Notes: generated by a model not told the origin, from the sequence alone. A stretch of DNA of 64,000 bases from Vibrio tritonius (GCF_001547935.1 NZ_AP014636.1:1178001-1242000); one strand, 5' to 3'. Shown: positions 36,405-46,487, numbered from the stretch's first letter. Made by a program: numbers and translations.

Positions 36405-36943
36405 GATTCATCCTCATCGTCATCAATAACCAAATCACCTAATACTTGTTGGAATTCATGCTGATACGATGTTCCCAAATTGAAAAGCGAAGGTAATGGG
36501 GTGATGAACGTTTGCTGTAACGTCAAGGTCAGGTTTAACACTGGCGAATTGGTATAGTCCGGCGTTTCCTCACTATCACTGCTGCTGTCACGGCTGTCGT
36601 CGCCGCTTTTGGTTGATGAACCAGAAAACTCGCCCAAATTAGAAAACGTGTGCACCTCTAACGAGACATTCTCTTCATTCACCAAGCCATAAGACTGATT
36701 CACGATCTTATCGGTAATCAACTGGTTAAGCTGATTTTGCTTTAGGGCGTAAAAATTGTCTTCAAAGCGCAGTTGTTGCACCGAACGTTCCAGTGACGTG
36801 TTGACTGCGATGATCACCAGCGCAATTCTGGCTAACTCAAAAAACATCACCAAAATAAACAGCAATACCGGAAAAATCAGCGCAGCTTCAACCGACACGA
36901 TTCCCCTTTGTTTGCGCTCAAACACACGCAGCGACCTTGCCAT
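36401..36943 (-). CDS. tadE: TadE-like pseudopilin
   Basis: A 180-residue minor pseudopilin: QRGIVSVEAALIFPVLLFIL is the TadE-like processing site and membrane helix. A Ser/Asp-rich low-complexity stretch lies near residues 107-130 (SGDDSRDSSSDSEE), and the C terminus is acidic (DDDEDES). The true start is the ATG at 36943, which shares one base with the TadD stop (TGATG) and has GGAGGA upstream. It primes pilus assembly with TadF. Confidence 0.85.
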   Translation of the reverse strand: MARSLRVFERKQRGIVSVEAALIFPVLLFILVMFFELARIALVIIAVNTSLERSVQQLRFEDNFYALKQNQLNQLITDKIVNQSYGLVNEENVSLEVHTFSNLGEFSGSSTKSGDDSRDSSSDSEETPDYTNSPVLNLTLTLQQTFITPLPSLFNLGTSYQHEFQQVLGDLVIDDDEDES

Positions 36944-37785
36944 CAATGTTCCTCCGCCAAATTCACTGGCGTTTGACTGAGTGCGGCAATTTCTATGCTG
37001 AGCGGTGTTCCTTGCTCAACACGCTGGCGCAGCTGTTCAAATTGGGCGATCGCACGTTCGGTTTGCGTCGTCGGCAATTCACTGCTTAACACTTGGCGTG
37101 CTTTATCGGTTCGCTCACCCAAAATGTAAGCCAATGCTAAATTCAACTTACCCGACAATGGCAAGGTATTTTGCCTTGCTCGCAGCAATTCTATCGTGCG
37201 ATGAGTATCGCCACTGACCAAATAAGTCATGGCTAGGTTATTGAGAACCATAGGATTATTAGCATCCACCTTCATCGCACGTTGCAAATAAGCCAACGCA
37301 TCGGCTGTACGTCCTTGATAATTGGCAATCACACTTAACCCATTTAACGCCGTCGCGTTATTGGGATTATGACTTAGCACCAGTTCAAAGTGACGCTGCG
37401 CTTCTTCTCGTTGTGCCAATTGCAAATAAGCTCGACCCAAGCCAAGTTCAATCGCCTCGCTTTGCTGCGGTTGAATGTTCTTTCCTAGTGCTTCTTGCGC
37501 TCGTTGATAAAGATGAATCGCCGTTTCCGCTGGAACCACTAACGCCGCAACTGACGCGTATTCCAATAGATACGCATCGCTCAGTTCATGCTTATCATCC
37601 ATCTTTTGGTACACCTCATAAGAAGCTTTATAACGACCGTTATCACGCAATAAATGCGCCAGAGTCAACGCTTCTTGCGCTTCTCCTTGCAGCGGTTTAG
37701 ACGCAGCATTGAGGTTGACCGGTTGAGTTGCACAACCGCTCAGTAGTGCCAATACAAGGCCAGTTAATATCAGTTTAGTGTTCAT
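36943..37785 (-). CDS. tadD: TadD-like TPR lipoprotein
   Basis: A 280-residue lipoprotein with lipobox LALLSGC (Cys18) and about five TPR helices pairs (for example HFELVLSHNPNNATALNGLS, LQRAMKVDANNPMVLNNLAM). TadD is the pilotin-like factor that assists the secretin. It sits between tadC and tadE in the operon, 11 bases after tadC. Confidence 0.88.
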   Translation of the reverse strand: MNTKLILTGLVLALLSGCATQPVNLNAASKPLQGEAQEALTLAHLLRDNGRYKASYEVYQKMDDKHELSDAYLLEYASVAALVVPAETAIHLYQRAQEALGKNIQPQQSEAIELGLGRAYLQLAQREEAQRHFELVLSHNPNNATALNGLSVIANYQGRTADALAYLQRAMKVDANNPMVLNNLAMTYLVSGDTHRTIELLRARQNTLPLSGKLNLALAYILGERTDKARQVLSSELPTTQTERAIAQFEQLRQRVEQGTPLSIEIAALSQTPVNLAEEH

Positions 37786-37796
37786 TATTATGCTCC

Positions 37797-38741
37797 TTAA
37801 TTGGCCAAAATCCGTACGATACGCACCATAGCGGGTGCGCCCATCATCGCGATCACTGGTGGCAAAATCAGGGTCATTAGCGGCACACTTAACTGAGCCG
37901 GTAACTTACCAGTTTTCTCTTCCAGCTCTAGTACCAAGGCTTTACGACTCTCTTCAGAAATGGTTTTCAATGCTTGAGATAATGGTGTGCCGTAACGTTC
38001 CGCTTGTACTAATGTCGCCACCATGGCGGAAATGTTGTCAACGCCACAACGCTCAGCCAGATTTGTCAGTGCTTTACGGCGATCGGTCAGAATTTGCATT
38101 TCCATGTAGGTGTAACCCAATTCTTGCGCCACTTCAGGGGCAGAGAACATCAACTCTTTGGAAATCACTTTTAAAATGCGAGCGAGCGGCAAGCCGGCCT
38201 CAGCACAAATCACCATCAAATCAAGGGCATCAGGCAAGTCATTTGATAGGCGTTCACCACGGCGCGCGGCGCGCACTTTTAGCCACAACTCAATAAAAAA
38301 GCCACTAAGGAACATCAGCATCAAGCTCCCCGCAAGACCAGTCAGCGTGAGGCGATGCCCTGCATCCAAGCCAAAGAGCAAAAACGACATCACCAACACC
38401 ACACCAGTAGCGTATTTACTGGACGTGAGCAGACCAATAAAGCGGCGGTCTTGAAAGCCTGCCATCGCCAATAGTCGGTAGGTTTTCATCCGGTCGGATT
38501 GAGTGCCCGCTAAGCTCTCACCGGCTTTAGCAAAACCGAGCAGGAAAGGGAAACGTTCAAAAAGTGGTTGATTCACTGCGCGCTGCAGATCTTCATCTTT
38601 GCTTTGTTCTTGTGACTCAGTGGTATTTAAACGTTCTGACAAAGTGACCTGCTTCGAAAAACAGTAGATGCCCATCAGCACTAGCCCTACAGCTAAACAG
38701 ATCAATCCCAAGCCAAGAAACAACACGTTAGATTCCATCAT
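37797..38741 (-). CDS. tadC: TadC, type II secretion F-domain membrane protein
   Basis: A 314-residue GspF-type platform protein. The N-terminal helix is LFLGLGLICLAVGLVLMGIY. The F domain has LPDALDLMVICAEAGLPLAR, VQAERYGTPLSQALKTISEE and a final helix pair. The ATG overlaps the tadB stop as ATGA. It forms the inner-membrane platform with TadB. Confidence 0.93.
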   Translation of the reverse strand: MMESNVLFLGLGLICLAVGLVLMGIYCFSKQVTLSERLNTTESQEQSKDEDLQRAVNQPLFERFPFLLGFAKAGESLAGTQSDRMKTYRLLAMAGFQDRRFIGLLTSSKYATGVVLVMSFLLFGLDAGHRLTLTGLAGSLMLMFLSGFFIELWLKVRAARRGERLSNDLPDALDLMVICAEAGLPLARILKVISKELMFSAPEVAQELGYTYMEMQILTDRRKALTNLAERCGVDNISAMVATLVQAERYGTPLSQALKTISEESRKALVLELEEKTGKLPAQLSVPLMTLILPPVIAMMGAPAMVRIVRILAN

Positions 38742-39718
38742 CGCAGCACTCGCTTAATCATAAAGTGAGTAATACCCAACCCAAGAGCCACGCTGCAGAC
38801 CGCGTAGATCAAGACACTATTGCCGGTGGGATCATTAATTAAAAATTCAAAATCTTTAGGGGAGTTAAACGCCATGTACGCCAAAGAGAGCGGTGCAAGT
38901 AACGCCACAATGGTGGCAGAAGCACGAACTTCCGATGTTTTGGCTTTGATTTTTAACGCTAACTCTTGGCGATCGCGCAAGGTTTCACTTAGCTTTTCCA
39001 AAGTGTCACTGAGCTTGCCGCCCGTCTCTTGGTTAATCACCAAAATCACCACGAAAAAGCGATATTCGTTTAAAGGCACGCGCGCAGCAGAGTCACGCAT
39101 CGCTTCACGCAGCGGAACCCCGACTTTAAGCCAGTTATCAATCAACATAAATTCAGTGGCTAACGGGCCTGGTAAGTTACTCGCCACCATGGCAAAGGTA
39201 TTGGTGACAGGTACGCCCGCACGTGCAGCGCGAATAATCGCATCAATTGCTTGGGGCAAATTTTGCTTAAATTCATGAAGATGGCGTTTCATCGCACGAA
39301 AATAGGCAAACCACACCAAGGTGACAAAGAAAATCACCGTTAATCCCAACGCCAGCAGTAAAGGGGACGTAGAAGATTTCGCAACAAAGATGGCGACCAT
39401 AAACGATGGCGCCAGCAACATCAGTGCCCGTTTTTTCCAGGCGTCTTGCCAGCCCAAAAGCGACAAATCCATCCAAAACCGCTGCGCTGCTTTGCCAATT
39501 AGAGGCAAAGAAGAAAAACGCTCCGCTTCGATAAAGCGTCGAATTTCATCTTCTTGTTCACTCTTTTCTTCTGTTTGCGGGCCAATGACTTTTTCCCTTA
39601 ATTGGGAGAAAAAGGCAGTGCGCGATTTCTTCTCGTTGTGCGCTACCACAGCGTAACGCACACTTAAAATTGAACTGAAGATCAGCACAAACAGGGCTAA
39701 TGTGATGAGATCCCACAT
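38738..39718 (-). CDS. tadB: TadB, type II secretion F-domain membrane protein
   Basis: A 326-residue GspF-type platform protein with LPQAIDAIIRAARAGVPVTN and VILVINQETGGKLSDTLEKL in its F domain, and four helices. The tadA stop and tadB start share one base at 39718. It pairs with TadC above the TadA ATPase. Confidence 0.93.
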   Translation of the reverse strand: MWDLITLALFVLIFSSILSVRYAVVAHNEKKSRTAFFSQLREKVIGPQTEEKSEQEDEIRRFIEAERFSSLPLIGKAAQRFWMDLSLLGWQDAWKKRALMLLAPSFMVAIFVAKSSTSPLLLALGLTVIFFVTLVWFAYFRAMKRHLHEFKQNLPQAIDAIIRAARAGVPVTNTFAMVASNLPGPLATEFMLIDNWLKVGVPLREAMRDSAARVPLNEYRFFVVILVINQETGGKLSDTLEKLSETLRDRQELALKIKAKTSEVRASATIVALLAPLSLAYMAFNSPKDFEFLINDPTGNSVLIYAVCSVALGLGITHFMIKRVLR

Positions 39719-41082
39719 TATTCATACTCCCTAAAATAGTGAGCATGTGAGCTGTAGAAATTGGGCTGCAAACCCGATGAGACATAGTTACCAATCACTT
39801 TGCCGTGACGATCGATTTCCTGAGTGGCAAAACCAAACAGCTCTTGCGTTTGAATCACATCGTCTTCCATACCGCACACTTCGGTAATCGACACCACGCG
39901 ACGACCACCATCACTCATGCGCTCAACTTGGACGATCAAATCCACCGCGCTGGCGATTTGGCGACGAATCGCCTCAAGCGGCAACTGCATGTTGGCCATC
40001 ATCACCATGTTTTCCAAACGCATGATCGCATCTCTGGGTGTATTGGCGTGCACAGTACAGAGCGAACCATCGTGACCGGTGTTCATGGCTTGCAACATAT
40101 CGAAGCTCTCTCCGCCACGCACCTCACCCAAAATAATCCGGTCAGGACGCATACGCAGTGCATTTCGCACCAGATCGCGCTGATCGACTTTGCCTGCCCC
40201 TTCGGCGCTCACTGGGCGCGTTTCTAAACGCACCACGTGAATTTGTTGCAGTTGCAGTTCGGCGGCATCTTCAATGGTGATGATACGGTCTTCATTACTG
40301 ATGTTTTGTGATAACGCATTGAGCAGCGTGGTTTTACCCGCACCAGTACCACCAGAAATAATCACGTTTAAACGCGCTTTCATCGCTCGTTTTAAGATGG
40401 TGATCATCTCGTCGTTCATCGCCCCTTTGTCGGCCAGAATTTCGAGTGACATATTGCGTCGCATGAATTTACGAATCGAAATAGTAGTACCATCAAGCGC
40501 CAAAGGATGGGTAATGATGTTCACACGGCTGCCATCTTCCAAACGCGCATCCACCATCGGATGGGTTTCGTCGATACGACGCCCTACGCGCGCAGCAATA
40601 CGCTGGGCAATATTGAACACGTGCTCTTCATCAATAAAATGAATCGGTGTCAGCACCAATTTGCCAAAGCGCTCAACAAAGACCTGTCCCGCACCGTTGA
40701 CCAAAATATCGTTGACTGAATCGTCGGCCAACAGAGGTTGAATCGGCCCAATACCGATCATCTCGTTGAACATCGTCTGGCTAATGTGGCGCTCTTCTTC
40801 TGCAGAAAACTGCAAACGATGGGTATCGCAAATCGAGCGGATCAAATCGTTGATCTGCTGCTGCAATTTTTCTGGCTTCATCGACGCCACTTTCATCGGG
40901 TCGATCTGCTCGTAAAGATAATCGCGCACCACACGTAAGTGGGCATTGGCTGCGGCAGACTCGTTACTCGCTTGCTGTGAAGTACGCTCTACCTTCGTCA
41001 GCCCACTCTCTTGCGCAGGCTGGCTTGGCTCACTTTCTCGTACAGGTTCGCGCACTCTATTACGCGGCATTTTTAACATCAT
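39718..41082 (-). CDS. tadA: TadA/CpaF secretion ATPase
   Basis: A 454-residue hexameric ATPase powering pilus assembly. A variable N terminus precedes the CpaF domain. Walker A GGTGAGKT is at residues 244-251. [13 protein letters not shown] and the Asp/His box motifs ([33 protein letters not shown]) are intact. It overlaps tadZ as ATGA. Confidence 0.95.
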   Translation of the reverse strand: MMLKMPRNRVREPVRESEPSQPAQESGLTKVERTSQQASNESAAANAHLRVVRDYLYEQIDPMKVASMKPEKLQQQINDLIRSICDTHRLQFSAEEERHISQTMFNEMIGIGPIQPLLADDSVNDILVNGAGQVFVERFGKLVLTPIHFIDEEHVFNIAQRIAARVGRRIDETHPMVDARLEDGSRVNIITHPLALDGTTISIRKFMRRNMSLEILADKGAMNDEMITILKRAMKARLNVIISGGTGAGKTTLLNALSQNISNEDRIITIEDAAELQLQQIHVVRLETRPVSAEGAGKVDQRDLVRNALRMRPDRIILGEVRGGESFDMLQAMNTGHDGSLCTVHANTPRDAIMRLENMVMMANMQLPLEAIRRQIASAVDLIVQVERMSDGGRRVVSITEVCGMEDDVIQTQELFGFATQEIDRHGKVIGNYVSSGLQPNFYSSHAHYFREYE

Positions 41083-42290
41083 GATGCTTTCCTCTCAAAC
41101 ACAGTTGAGAAGAGCGCTAAGAGATTACGCTTCTCTTTTTTTACAGTGGGACGACCACATGCTAGATCCACCAAATGCGCTAATGCCGAGCTAAATTCGC
41201 CTAACTCAGAGACCTTTAACGGGCCTTTAAGCAGCTGCTGTTCCAATACCTTACCCGCGGTTGGCAATTGAAGATCGATACGACGACCGATGAATTTTTC
41301 AAACTCTTGACGGCTGATCGATTGAGACGTCTCTTGACGCAGATTCGCCACGATAACAATGCGCTGACCGTCCGTTTCATCGCCGATATTCTCCAACAGG
41401 CGCAAGGTATTACGCGCTGCAGTGACAGTGTAATCGACTACGATAATGCGGCTCTGCGCACAGTTAAGTACCTCAAGCGCACCTTGTGGTTGGCTTGCAG
41501 GCAAATCCCACACCACTTGATTAAACATTTGGCACAAGGTTGCACCAAGAGTTAGCACGTGGTCGTCAGCTAATCGTTCCTCCGCCACTTGATAGTTTGG
41601 CACTTGGTTAAGCAACGACAATTTATCCGACACTTGGGTCATCGAACGGTGCAAATAACGCACATCCAGATTGTCTGACTTGAGAACGCCATCCAAACCG
41701 CCATCTTGATTGATGCCCGCCAGTAGACCTAAACAGCCATTGGTACGGTCGTAATCGACCAGCGCCGTTGAAATACGTGACTGATTAGCCAACATTTGCG
41801 CAATACCAAATGCGATCGTTGACGTTCCTAATCCCCCTTTCACGCCAGTGACAGCAATTGTTCGTCCGATTAATTGCTCTTCAAGCACGCCTTTTTTCAT
41901 GCAGCTTAACGTCGCGGCGAGGCGATCTAAGGTGATCGGTTTTAGCAGGTAGTCAAAAATGCCTTGCGCCAACATATTGCGATACAAATCGAGGTTAACC
42001 TGCGAGCCTAAGGCAACGATTTTGCACGTTGGGCCAGTCACTTCAATCAAGCTGGCTAAGCTCTCTAATGGGTAGTGCTCCTGATCGATATCAACAAACA
42101 TCGCCATAGGGATTGCGTTGTCTTTTACCCATTGCGTTGCCTTTTCCACATTGCCGAGAAACACATTTTCCGGCGCACAGTTAAGGCGTTGAAAATCCTC
42201 GGCGTACAAGGCCACCTGATCTTTTTGAGTCGTAAACAGGACAATCGAACCGAGCTCATCTGCTGTGTATTGGAGTTGTTGTTCACTCAT
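41079..42290 (-). CDS. tadZ: TadZ/CpaE-like polar localisation ATPase
   Basis: A 403-residue protein with a receiver-like N-terminal domain (IVLFTTQKDQVALYAEDFQR, AQGIFDYLLKPITLDRLAA) and a MinD/ParA-like C-terminal domain. The deviant Walker motif is VKGGLGTSTIAFGIA near residue 152. TadZ places the Tad machine at the cell pole. The ATG at 42290 has GAGG eight bases upstream; a GTG nine bases earlier is possible. Confidence 0.9.
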   Translation of the reverse strand: MSEQQLQYTADELGSIVLFTTQKDQVALYAEDFQRLNCAPENVFLGNVEKATQWVKDNAIPMAMFVDIDQEHYPLESLASLIEVTGPTCKIVALGSQVNLDLYRNMLAQGIFDYLLKPITLDRLAATLSCMKKGVLEEQLIGRTIAVTGVKGGLGTSTIAFGIAQMLANQSRISTALVDYDRTNGCLGLLAGINQDGGLDGVLKSDNLDVRYLHRSMTQVSDKLSLLNQVPNYQVAEERLADDHVLTLGATLCQMFNQVVWDLPASQPQGALEVLNCAQSRIIVVDYTVTAARNTLRLLENIGDETDGQRIVIVANLRQETSQSISRQEFEKFIGRRIDLQLPTAGKVLEQQLLKGPLKVSELGEFSSALAHLVDLACGRPTVKKEKRNLLALFSTVFERKAS

Positions 42291-42306
42291 GATGCTCACC
42301 TCGTGG

Positions 42307-42948
42307 TTAGTCTTCGTTGAAATCGATATCGAGCAATTCTTTTAGCTCATCTTCTTGGTAACGCTTAACCGCTTGTAAAGCGGCTTCGCCATCGCCTGGC
42401 CCAAGCTCCTTGGCACGTAATAAATCGGCAGGGTCGCTCACCATGCGCGCAAGGTTAGCGCGCGTTGCACAGCCTAAAGGACCAATCGCTTCATAGGGTT
42501 TTATCGTCCATGTGCTCGCATCGTGAATCCGACAATCTGGCACGGTAACCACCAATGCCTGCGACTGTACGCGCAAGTCCCACTGCGCCTTATCGGCTTG
42601 ATAAGTCATCGGCAAAATACGCACATCAATTACGCCAGCCTGTTGCAGTGCGGCATGCAATTTGTTGGCAAACTGCTGGCCATCATTGGAATAAGGCTGA
42701 ATCGTGAGCTGCTGCTTGGACAATCTGCCCTGATTGGTCAGCAACGAGTTGAGATTTTGCATCGATTCAGGGCTTAATCCCTTGTGTTCAGTGAGTTGCA
42801 AAGAGACGGCGGATACCGTCGGTGCCACTTTAATCGGGTAGTTTTTTCCGCTTGCAACGGTTTCATCACCTTCACGCCAATGGTTGATGGTTTGCTCACA
42901 TCCGGTCAGCAGAACACATGCAATCGCTAAAGAAATGGTTAAACGCAT
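42307..42948 (-). CDS. CpaD/RcpB-like pilus assembly lipoprotein
   Basis: A 213-residue lipoprotein with lipobox CVLLTGC (Cys16). The CpaD signature region is VTVPDCRIHDASTW, then IGPLGCATRANLARMVSDPA. It is thought to help the secretin in the outer membrane. It lies between the secretin and tadZ genes. The C terminus is acidic (LDIDFNED). Confidence 0.85.
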   Translation of the reverse strand: MRLTISLAIACVLLTGCEQTINHWREGDETVASGKNYPIKVAPTVSAVSLQLTEHKGLSPESMQNLNSLLTNQGRLSKQQLTIQPYSNDGQQFANKLHAALQQAGVIDVRILPMTYQADKAQWDLRVQSQALVVTVPDCRIHDASTWTIKPYEAIGPLGCATRANLARMVSDPADLLRAKELGPGDGEAALQAVKRYQEDELKELLDIDFNED

Positions 42949-42966
42949 AATGTCACTCCCAGATGA

Positions 42967-44394
42967 TTAAAATAGGTAGCCAGCAGAGGCTTTTTCAGGA
43001 ATCGAGTTATCCAGCGGTTTAATGCCTTTACCCGGGGTTTGCAGTTCACCCGCTTGAGTAGGGCTGACCACATATGCGGTGGCGATGATCACCAGCTCAG
43101 TCTCTTCTTTCTCGTTAGATTCCGATTCAAAAAGACGGCCTAGCATCGGGATATTGCGCAGCCCAGGTACGCCATTGACGGTTTGGTTAACGTTAGAGCG
43201 CAGCATGCCTCCCAGAGCAAAGCTCTGTCCGCTCGCCAGCTCGACAGTGGTATCAGCGCGGCGCACTTTAAACGCTGGGATAACATTACCCGCTAACTCA
43301 ACCGATCCCTCATCAGAGAGATCGCTCACTTCTGGCGCAATGTGCAAACTAATGCGATTTGGCGACAGCAGGGTTGGTGTCATGCGCATGATCACCCCGT
43401 ACTGTTTGTAATCGATAGTGATGTTGTTGTTGGTCATGATGATGATTGGCACTTCACCACCTGCAGCAAAGCCAGCGGTTTCACCGGACATGGCGGTTAG
43501 GTTCGGCTCAGCCAAAATGCTCGCCATACCATTCGAAGAGAGCGCCGTTAATACGCCTGCCAATTTGCCGCTATGAGAAACACCACCTGCCATTGCATTG
43601 GTGACGGTGCTACCGGAAAAGACGCCCGTTGTGGCATCAAACAGAGAGGTGCCAGTATTGCGGATAAAGCTGTTGCCGTTATCAAGCAAGGCTTCCCAGC
43701 TAAAGCCCAGTTGCGAACTCAAGCTACGCGCCACTTCGACAATACGGACACTGATATTGATTTGCGCCGACAGTTCCACTTTCAATTGGTTAACCACGCG
43801 CACCGCCGGACCTTGACCGCCAGGCGCCCCTTGGCCACCTTGACCACCACCGCCCTTGTCGTCAGAAGATCCACCAGTAAAGGCAGTAATCGCGTCAATC
43901 ACTTGTTTAGACTGTTGGGGAGTTTGCACAGAGCCGCGAACAATGATGCCGTTTTCCGTTGAACGCATCAGCTTAACGTTGGCACCTTCAATTTCGGTAT
44001 TGATCTGTTTAGTTAACAAAGGCAAATCAAAATCCGCTTGAATAGTGGCAGCGAGAACTACTTTGTCCTCACTGTTAAGCGCATATAAGGTGGTGCTGCC
44101 TGCGCTTTCTGCATACACAAAAATGGTATTGGTAGATGGCGTATGAAAACTGGCCACTTTTGGATCAGCAATAAGAACGCGTGTCACCCTTTCAGGCAAG
44201 GTCAGCAAAGTACCATGTTTTACGGTCAAGGTAATCTTGTCCGTTACTTTGGCTTGCGAAAAAGCCTGAGCTGAGGACATGGTCTGCGGCGTGGTTTGAC
44301 CCGCAGAGGCAGCTTGTGCCACAGTCATTCCGTAGCATGCGTTGAGCAGCATAAAAGCCGTAAAGAGTTTTCTTGAAGAGTGAAAAGTCTTCAT
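42967..44394 (-). CDS. rcpA: RcpA/CpaC secretin
   Basis: A 475-residue outer-membrane secretin. A signal peptide ends near AQAASA (residue 31). A BON-like N domain is followed by the secretin core with VEVARSLSSQLGFSWEALLD, AAGGEVPIIIMTNNNITIDY and ALGGMLRSNVNQTVNGVPGL. Between them, residues 175-197 form a Gly/Gln-rich low-complexity insert, an unusual feature. It gives the pore for Flp pili. Confidence 0.93.
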   Translation of the reverse strand: MKTFHSSRKLFTAFMLLNACYGMTVAQAASAGQTTPQTMSSAQAFSQAKVTDKITLTVKHGTLLTLPERVTRVLIADPKVASFHTPSTNTIFVYAESAGSTTLYALNSEDKVVLAATIQADFDLPLLTKQINTEIEGANVKLMRSTENGIIVRGSVQTPQQSKQVIDAITAFTGGSSDDKGGGGQGGQGAPGGQGPAVRVVNQLKVELSAQINISVRIVEVARSLSSQLGFSWEALLDNGNSFIRNTGTSLFDATTGVFSGSTVTNAMAGGVSHSGKLAGVLTALSSNGMASILAEPNLTAMSGETAGFAAGGEVPIIIMTNNNITIDYKQYGVIMRMTPTLLSPNRISLHIAPEVSDLSDEGSVELAGNVIPAFKVRRADTTVELASGQSFALGGMLRSNVNQTVNGVPGLRNIPMLGRLFESESNEKEETELVIIATAYVVSPTQAGELQTPGKGIKPLDNSIPEKASAGYLF

Positions 44395-44450
44395 TAACGT
44401 TATTTCCTTTTATTCACAAGGCTGTGAGAGATATGGGTAGGCTAAGCAAT

Positions 44451-45362
44451 CTAGTTAGAGACTTGAGCTGCTTTCATGACTGAACCTTGATATTGAATGA
44501 CGGTCGCCGCTGGACTCTGTAATTGTTTATAAACATCGGTCGTGTCACTTAAGGTCGTCACATCGCGGGCCGCGAGTTCAGCGGAGGAAGTCTCTTCCGT
44601 CGTTGAATCATTCACGGCGCGAATCACCAATTGTAAGTTGCCAAGTTCGCGCGCAACCGTCAGACGTTCTGCTTGTTTGGGCGTTACTTCTAAAGTCACT
44701 GTTTCTGGGTAAACCGCTTTTTCTTTGGACTTCTCTTTGTCTTCTTTTATGCGCAGGGCACTGCGCTCTTTGTTGTTGAGCGCAAGCACTCGCACGTTAG
44801 TCACTAACGTTTGTGAAGCCACAAAAGGAAAGCTCATTAACGCATCGTCTTTGTCTGATTTTTTGCCGCTTTGTTTATCTTCAAGTCCCAAAATGACATC
44901 GACATGATCCCCTGCTTGCACAAGACCTGAACTACTCGAAACCGCATCAGTTGGTATTGCAACCGCGCGTTTTCCCGGTGTTAATACCGATGCAATAAAG
45001 CCCGGCTGCCCCGGTTTTACCACCACGTCGTACGTAAGAAGTTCACCTTTTGGCACCAGTTGATTGACGGTCGAACCATAAATTTCAGTTAAACCACCCG
45101 GCTCTTTTTTGAAATAAAATTCACTCGGATAATCACGGTCAACTTGCTTCCAGTACACATCGTTTGCACCGATAAAATCGCCAGGATGAAGCTCTCGGCC
45201 AGCGGTTAACACAGGGGCATAAATCGGAGCTGGCTCAGGGGTGATATCCACTTTAGGATGAACAGGCTTGGCCGGAGTAACGGTCATTCCTCGGACGATA
45301 AACGCGCCACCTAGGGCGAATACCAGTGCACCAGAAACAAACAACACTGATGAAATTTTCAT
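44451..45362 (-). CDS. cpaB: CpaB/RcpC pilus assembly protein
   Basis: A 303-residue protein with one N-terminal helix (ISSVLFVSGALVFALGGAFI), an SAF domain (LTAGRELHPGDFIGANDVYW) and the RcpC/CpaB domain (LTPGKRAVAIPTDAVSSSSG, AGDHVDVILGLED). A charged insert (KSDKDDA) lies in the second domain. The ATG at 45362 follows family length; a longer frame upstream would overlap the prepilin peptidase gene. Confidence 0.88.
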   Translation of the reverse strand: MKISSVLFVSGALVFALGGAFIVRGMTVTPAKPVHPKVDITPEPAPIYAPVLTAGRELHPGDFIGANDVYWKQVDRDYPSEFYFKKEPGGLTEIYGSTVNQLVPKGELLTYDVVVKPGQPGFIASVLTPGKRAVAIPTDAVSSSSGLVQAGDHVDVILGLEDKQSGKKSDKDDALMSFPFVASQTLVTNVRVLALNNKERSALRIKEDKEKSKEKAVYPETVTLEVTPKQAERLTVARELGNLQLVIRAVNDSTTEETSSAELAARDVTTLSDTTDVYKQLQSPAATVIQYQGSVMKAAQVSN

Positions 45363-45376
45363 AGAAAAAACAATCT

Positions 45377-45940
45377 CTAATGAGTTAAAGGAGTAGTTAG
45401 GGAGACAATAGCTCCAGCGGCTATCGCTAAGCCGTAAGGCAAACCGGCGGTATTGGGTCGTGTATACGCGGCTTGTGGCACTGGAATTCGTAGCCAAGGC
45501 ATCATGGTCGAGAGTTGCAAAATCCACTTTGCTCCCGCCATTTCAACGATGCGGATAAAAGGCATGAGCAATGCCAGCACGCCACCGGCGAGCGCTGTGA
45601 TGAGCAAAAATGCGACCTGATTATTGCCACCGACCAAAAGGCACAGTACCGCCATCAACTTGACGTCCCCTGCGCCCATTTGCCCAATCGCAAACAAGCC
45701 AAAACCGATGGACAGCACAGCCACTGCACCAACGAGCGACCAACCAAACTGCGCTGCAGCATGCGCCAGTGAAAGCGAGGCATAACTGCCCAGTCCAACG
45801 AAAAACAACACGCCATTACCAAGCGCCAACAGCAAAAGAAACAAAATTAGGTGGTTATGGATTTTGCGATAAAACAGGTCACTAAAAACGACCACGCCTA
45901 ATGGAATTAATAAGCTTTGCAGCACCAATAAATTATTCAT
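45377..45940 (-). CDS. tadV: TadV/CpaA prepilin peptidase
   Basis: A 187-residue A24-type aspartic membrane peptidase that cleaves Flp and pseudopilin leaders. Catalytic aspartates are in VVFSDLFYRKIHN and in MGAGDVKLMAVL (the GxGD motif). About six helices. It starts 20 bases after flp. Confidence 0.9.
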   Translation of the reverse strand: MNNLLVLQSLLIPLGVVVFSDLFYRKIHNHLILFLLLLALGNGVLFFVGLGSYASLSLAHAAAQFGWSLVGAVAVLSIGFGLFAIGQMGAGDVKLMAVLCLLVGGNNQVAFLLITALAGGVLALLMPFIRIVEMAGAKWILQLSTMMPWLRIPVPQAAYTRPNTAGLPYGLAIAAGAIVSLTTPLTH

Positions 45941-45959
45941 AACCACGTTTGCCTAGAAC

Positions 45960-46157
45960 TTATTTGCCATCGGTGGTTGCGGTATCGGTAATTTGGTCTG
46001 CAATTGAGGCGAAACGCTCTTTCAATGCCGTCACAAATACACCATCAGAACCAAAAATAACGCCGATGGCTGCCGCCATTGCTGCTGCCAAAATTCCATA
46101 TTCAATCGCCGTTACACCACTTTCATCAGCGATAAATTTTTTCAGTTGAGCTTTCAT
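45960..46157 (-). CDS. flp: Flp-type major pilin
   Basis: A 65-residue Flp prepilin. Leader ends at Gly14, then VTAIEYGILAAAMAAAIGVI, with the invariant Glu/Tyr pair of Flp pilins. AGGAAG lies eight bases before the ATG. It is the first gene of the Tad operon and usually the most expressed. Confidence 0.95.
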   Translation of the reverse strand: MKAQLKKFIADESGVTAIEYGILAAAMAAAIGVIFGSDGVFVTALKERFASIADQITDTATTDGK

Positions 46158-46225
46158 GTTTTCACTTCCTATTTACAAATGACAAGGAGAAGACCGATTG
46201 TGTGGGTGTCTCTCTTTGCTCGTAT

Positions 46226-46240
46226 TAAGAGTTATTCTCA
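46226..46240 (-). promoter_or_regulatory. Fur-box-like site upstream of flp
   Basis: Read on the minus strand, TGAGAATAACTCTTA fits the 7-1-7 Fur pattern TGATAAT-n-ATTATCA well on its left half and weakly on the right. It lies 69 bases before the flp ATG. Confidence 0.35.
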
Positions 46241-46416
46241 TTTGCATTTCAACACAGCAAACATTAAGAATGCTTAATAAAAGTATCAACCACCTTTCAT
46301 AACATCATGTTTTTAATTAAGTTATTACTCTAAAAACCGCTTAACGAGCCCAATATCAAGCCTCTTTATCTCAATCAAAAAAATAATTACTATTGTTATA
46401 CATTAACAGTTGATAT

Positions 46417-46431
46417 TGAGAATGGTTATCA
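46417..46431 (+). promoter_or_regulatory. Fur-box-like site upstream of the two-component system
   Basis: TGAGAATGGTTATCA matches the 7-1-7 Fur pattern at 12 of 14 positions. It lies 57 bases before the response regulator ATG, in a 330-base divergent gap that otherwise shows only promoters. Confidence 0.55.
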
Positions 46432-46487
46432 TTAATATTGTTCGCGTTTTGTAAATCTGTGTCAGTTTTGTCAACTAAGGAAAAACC

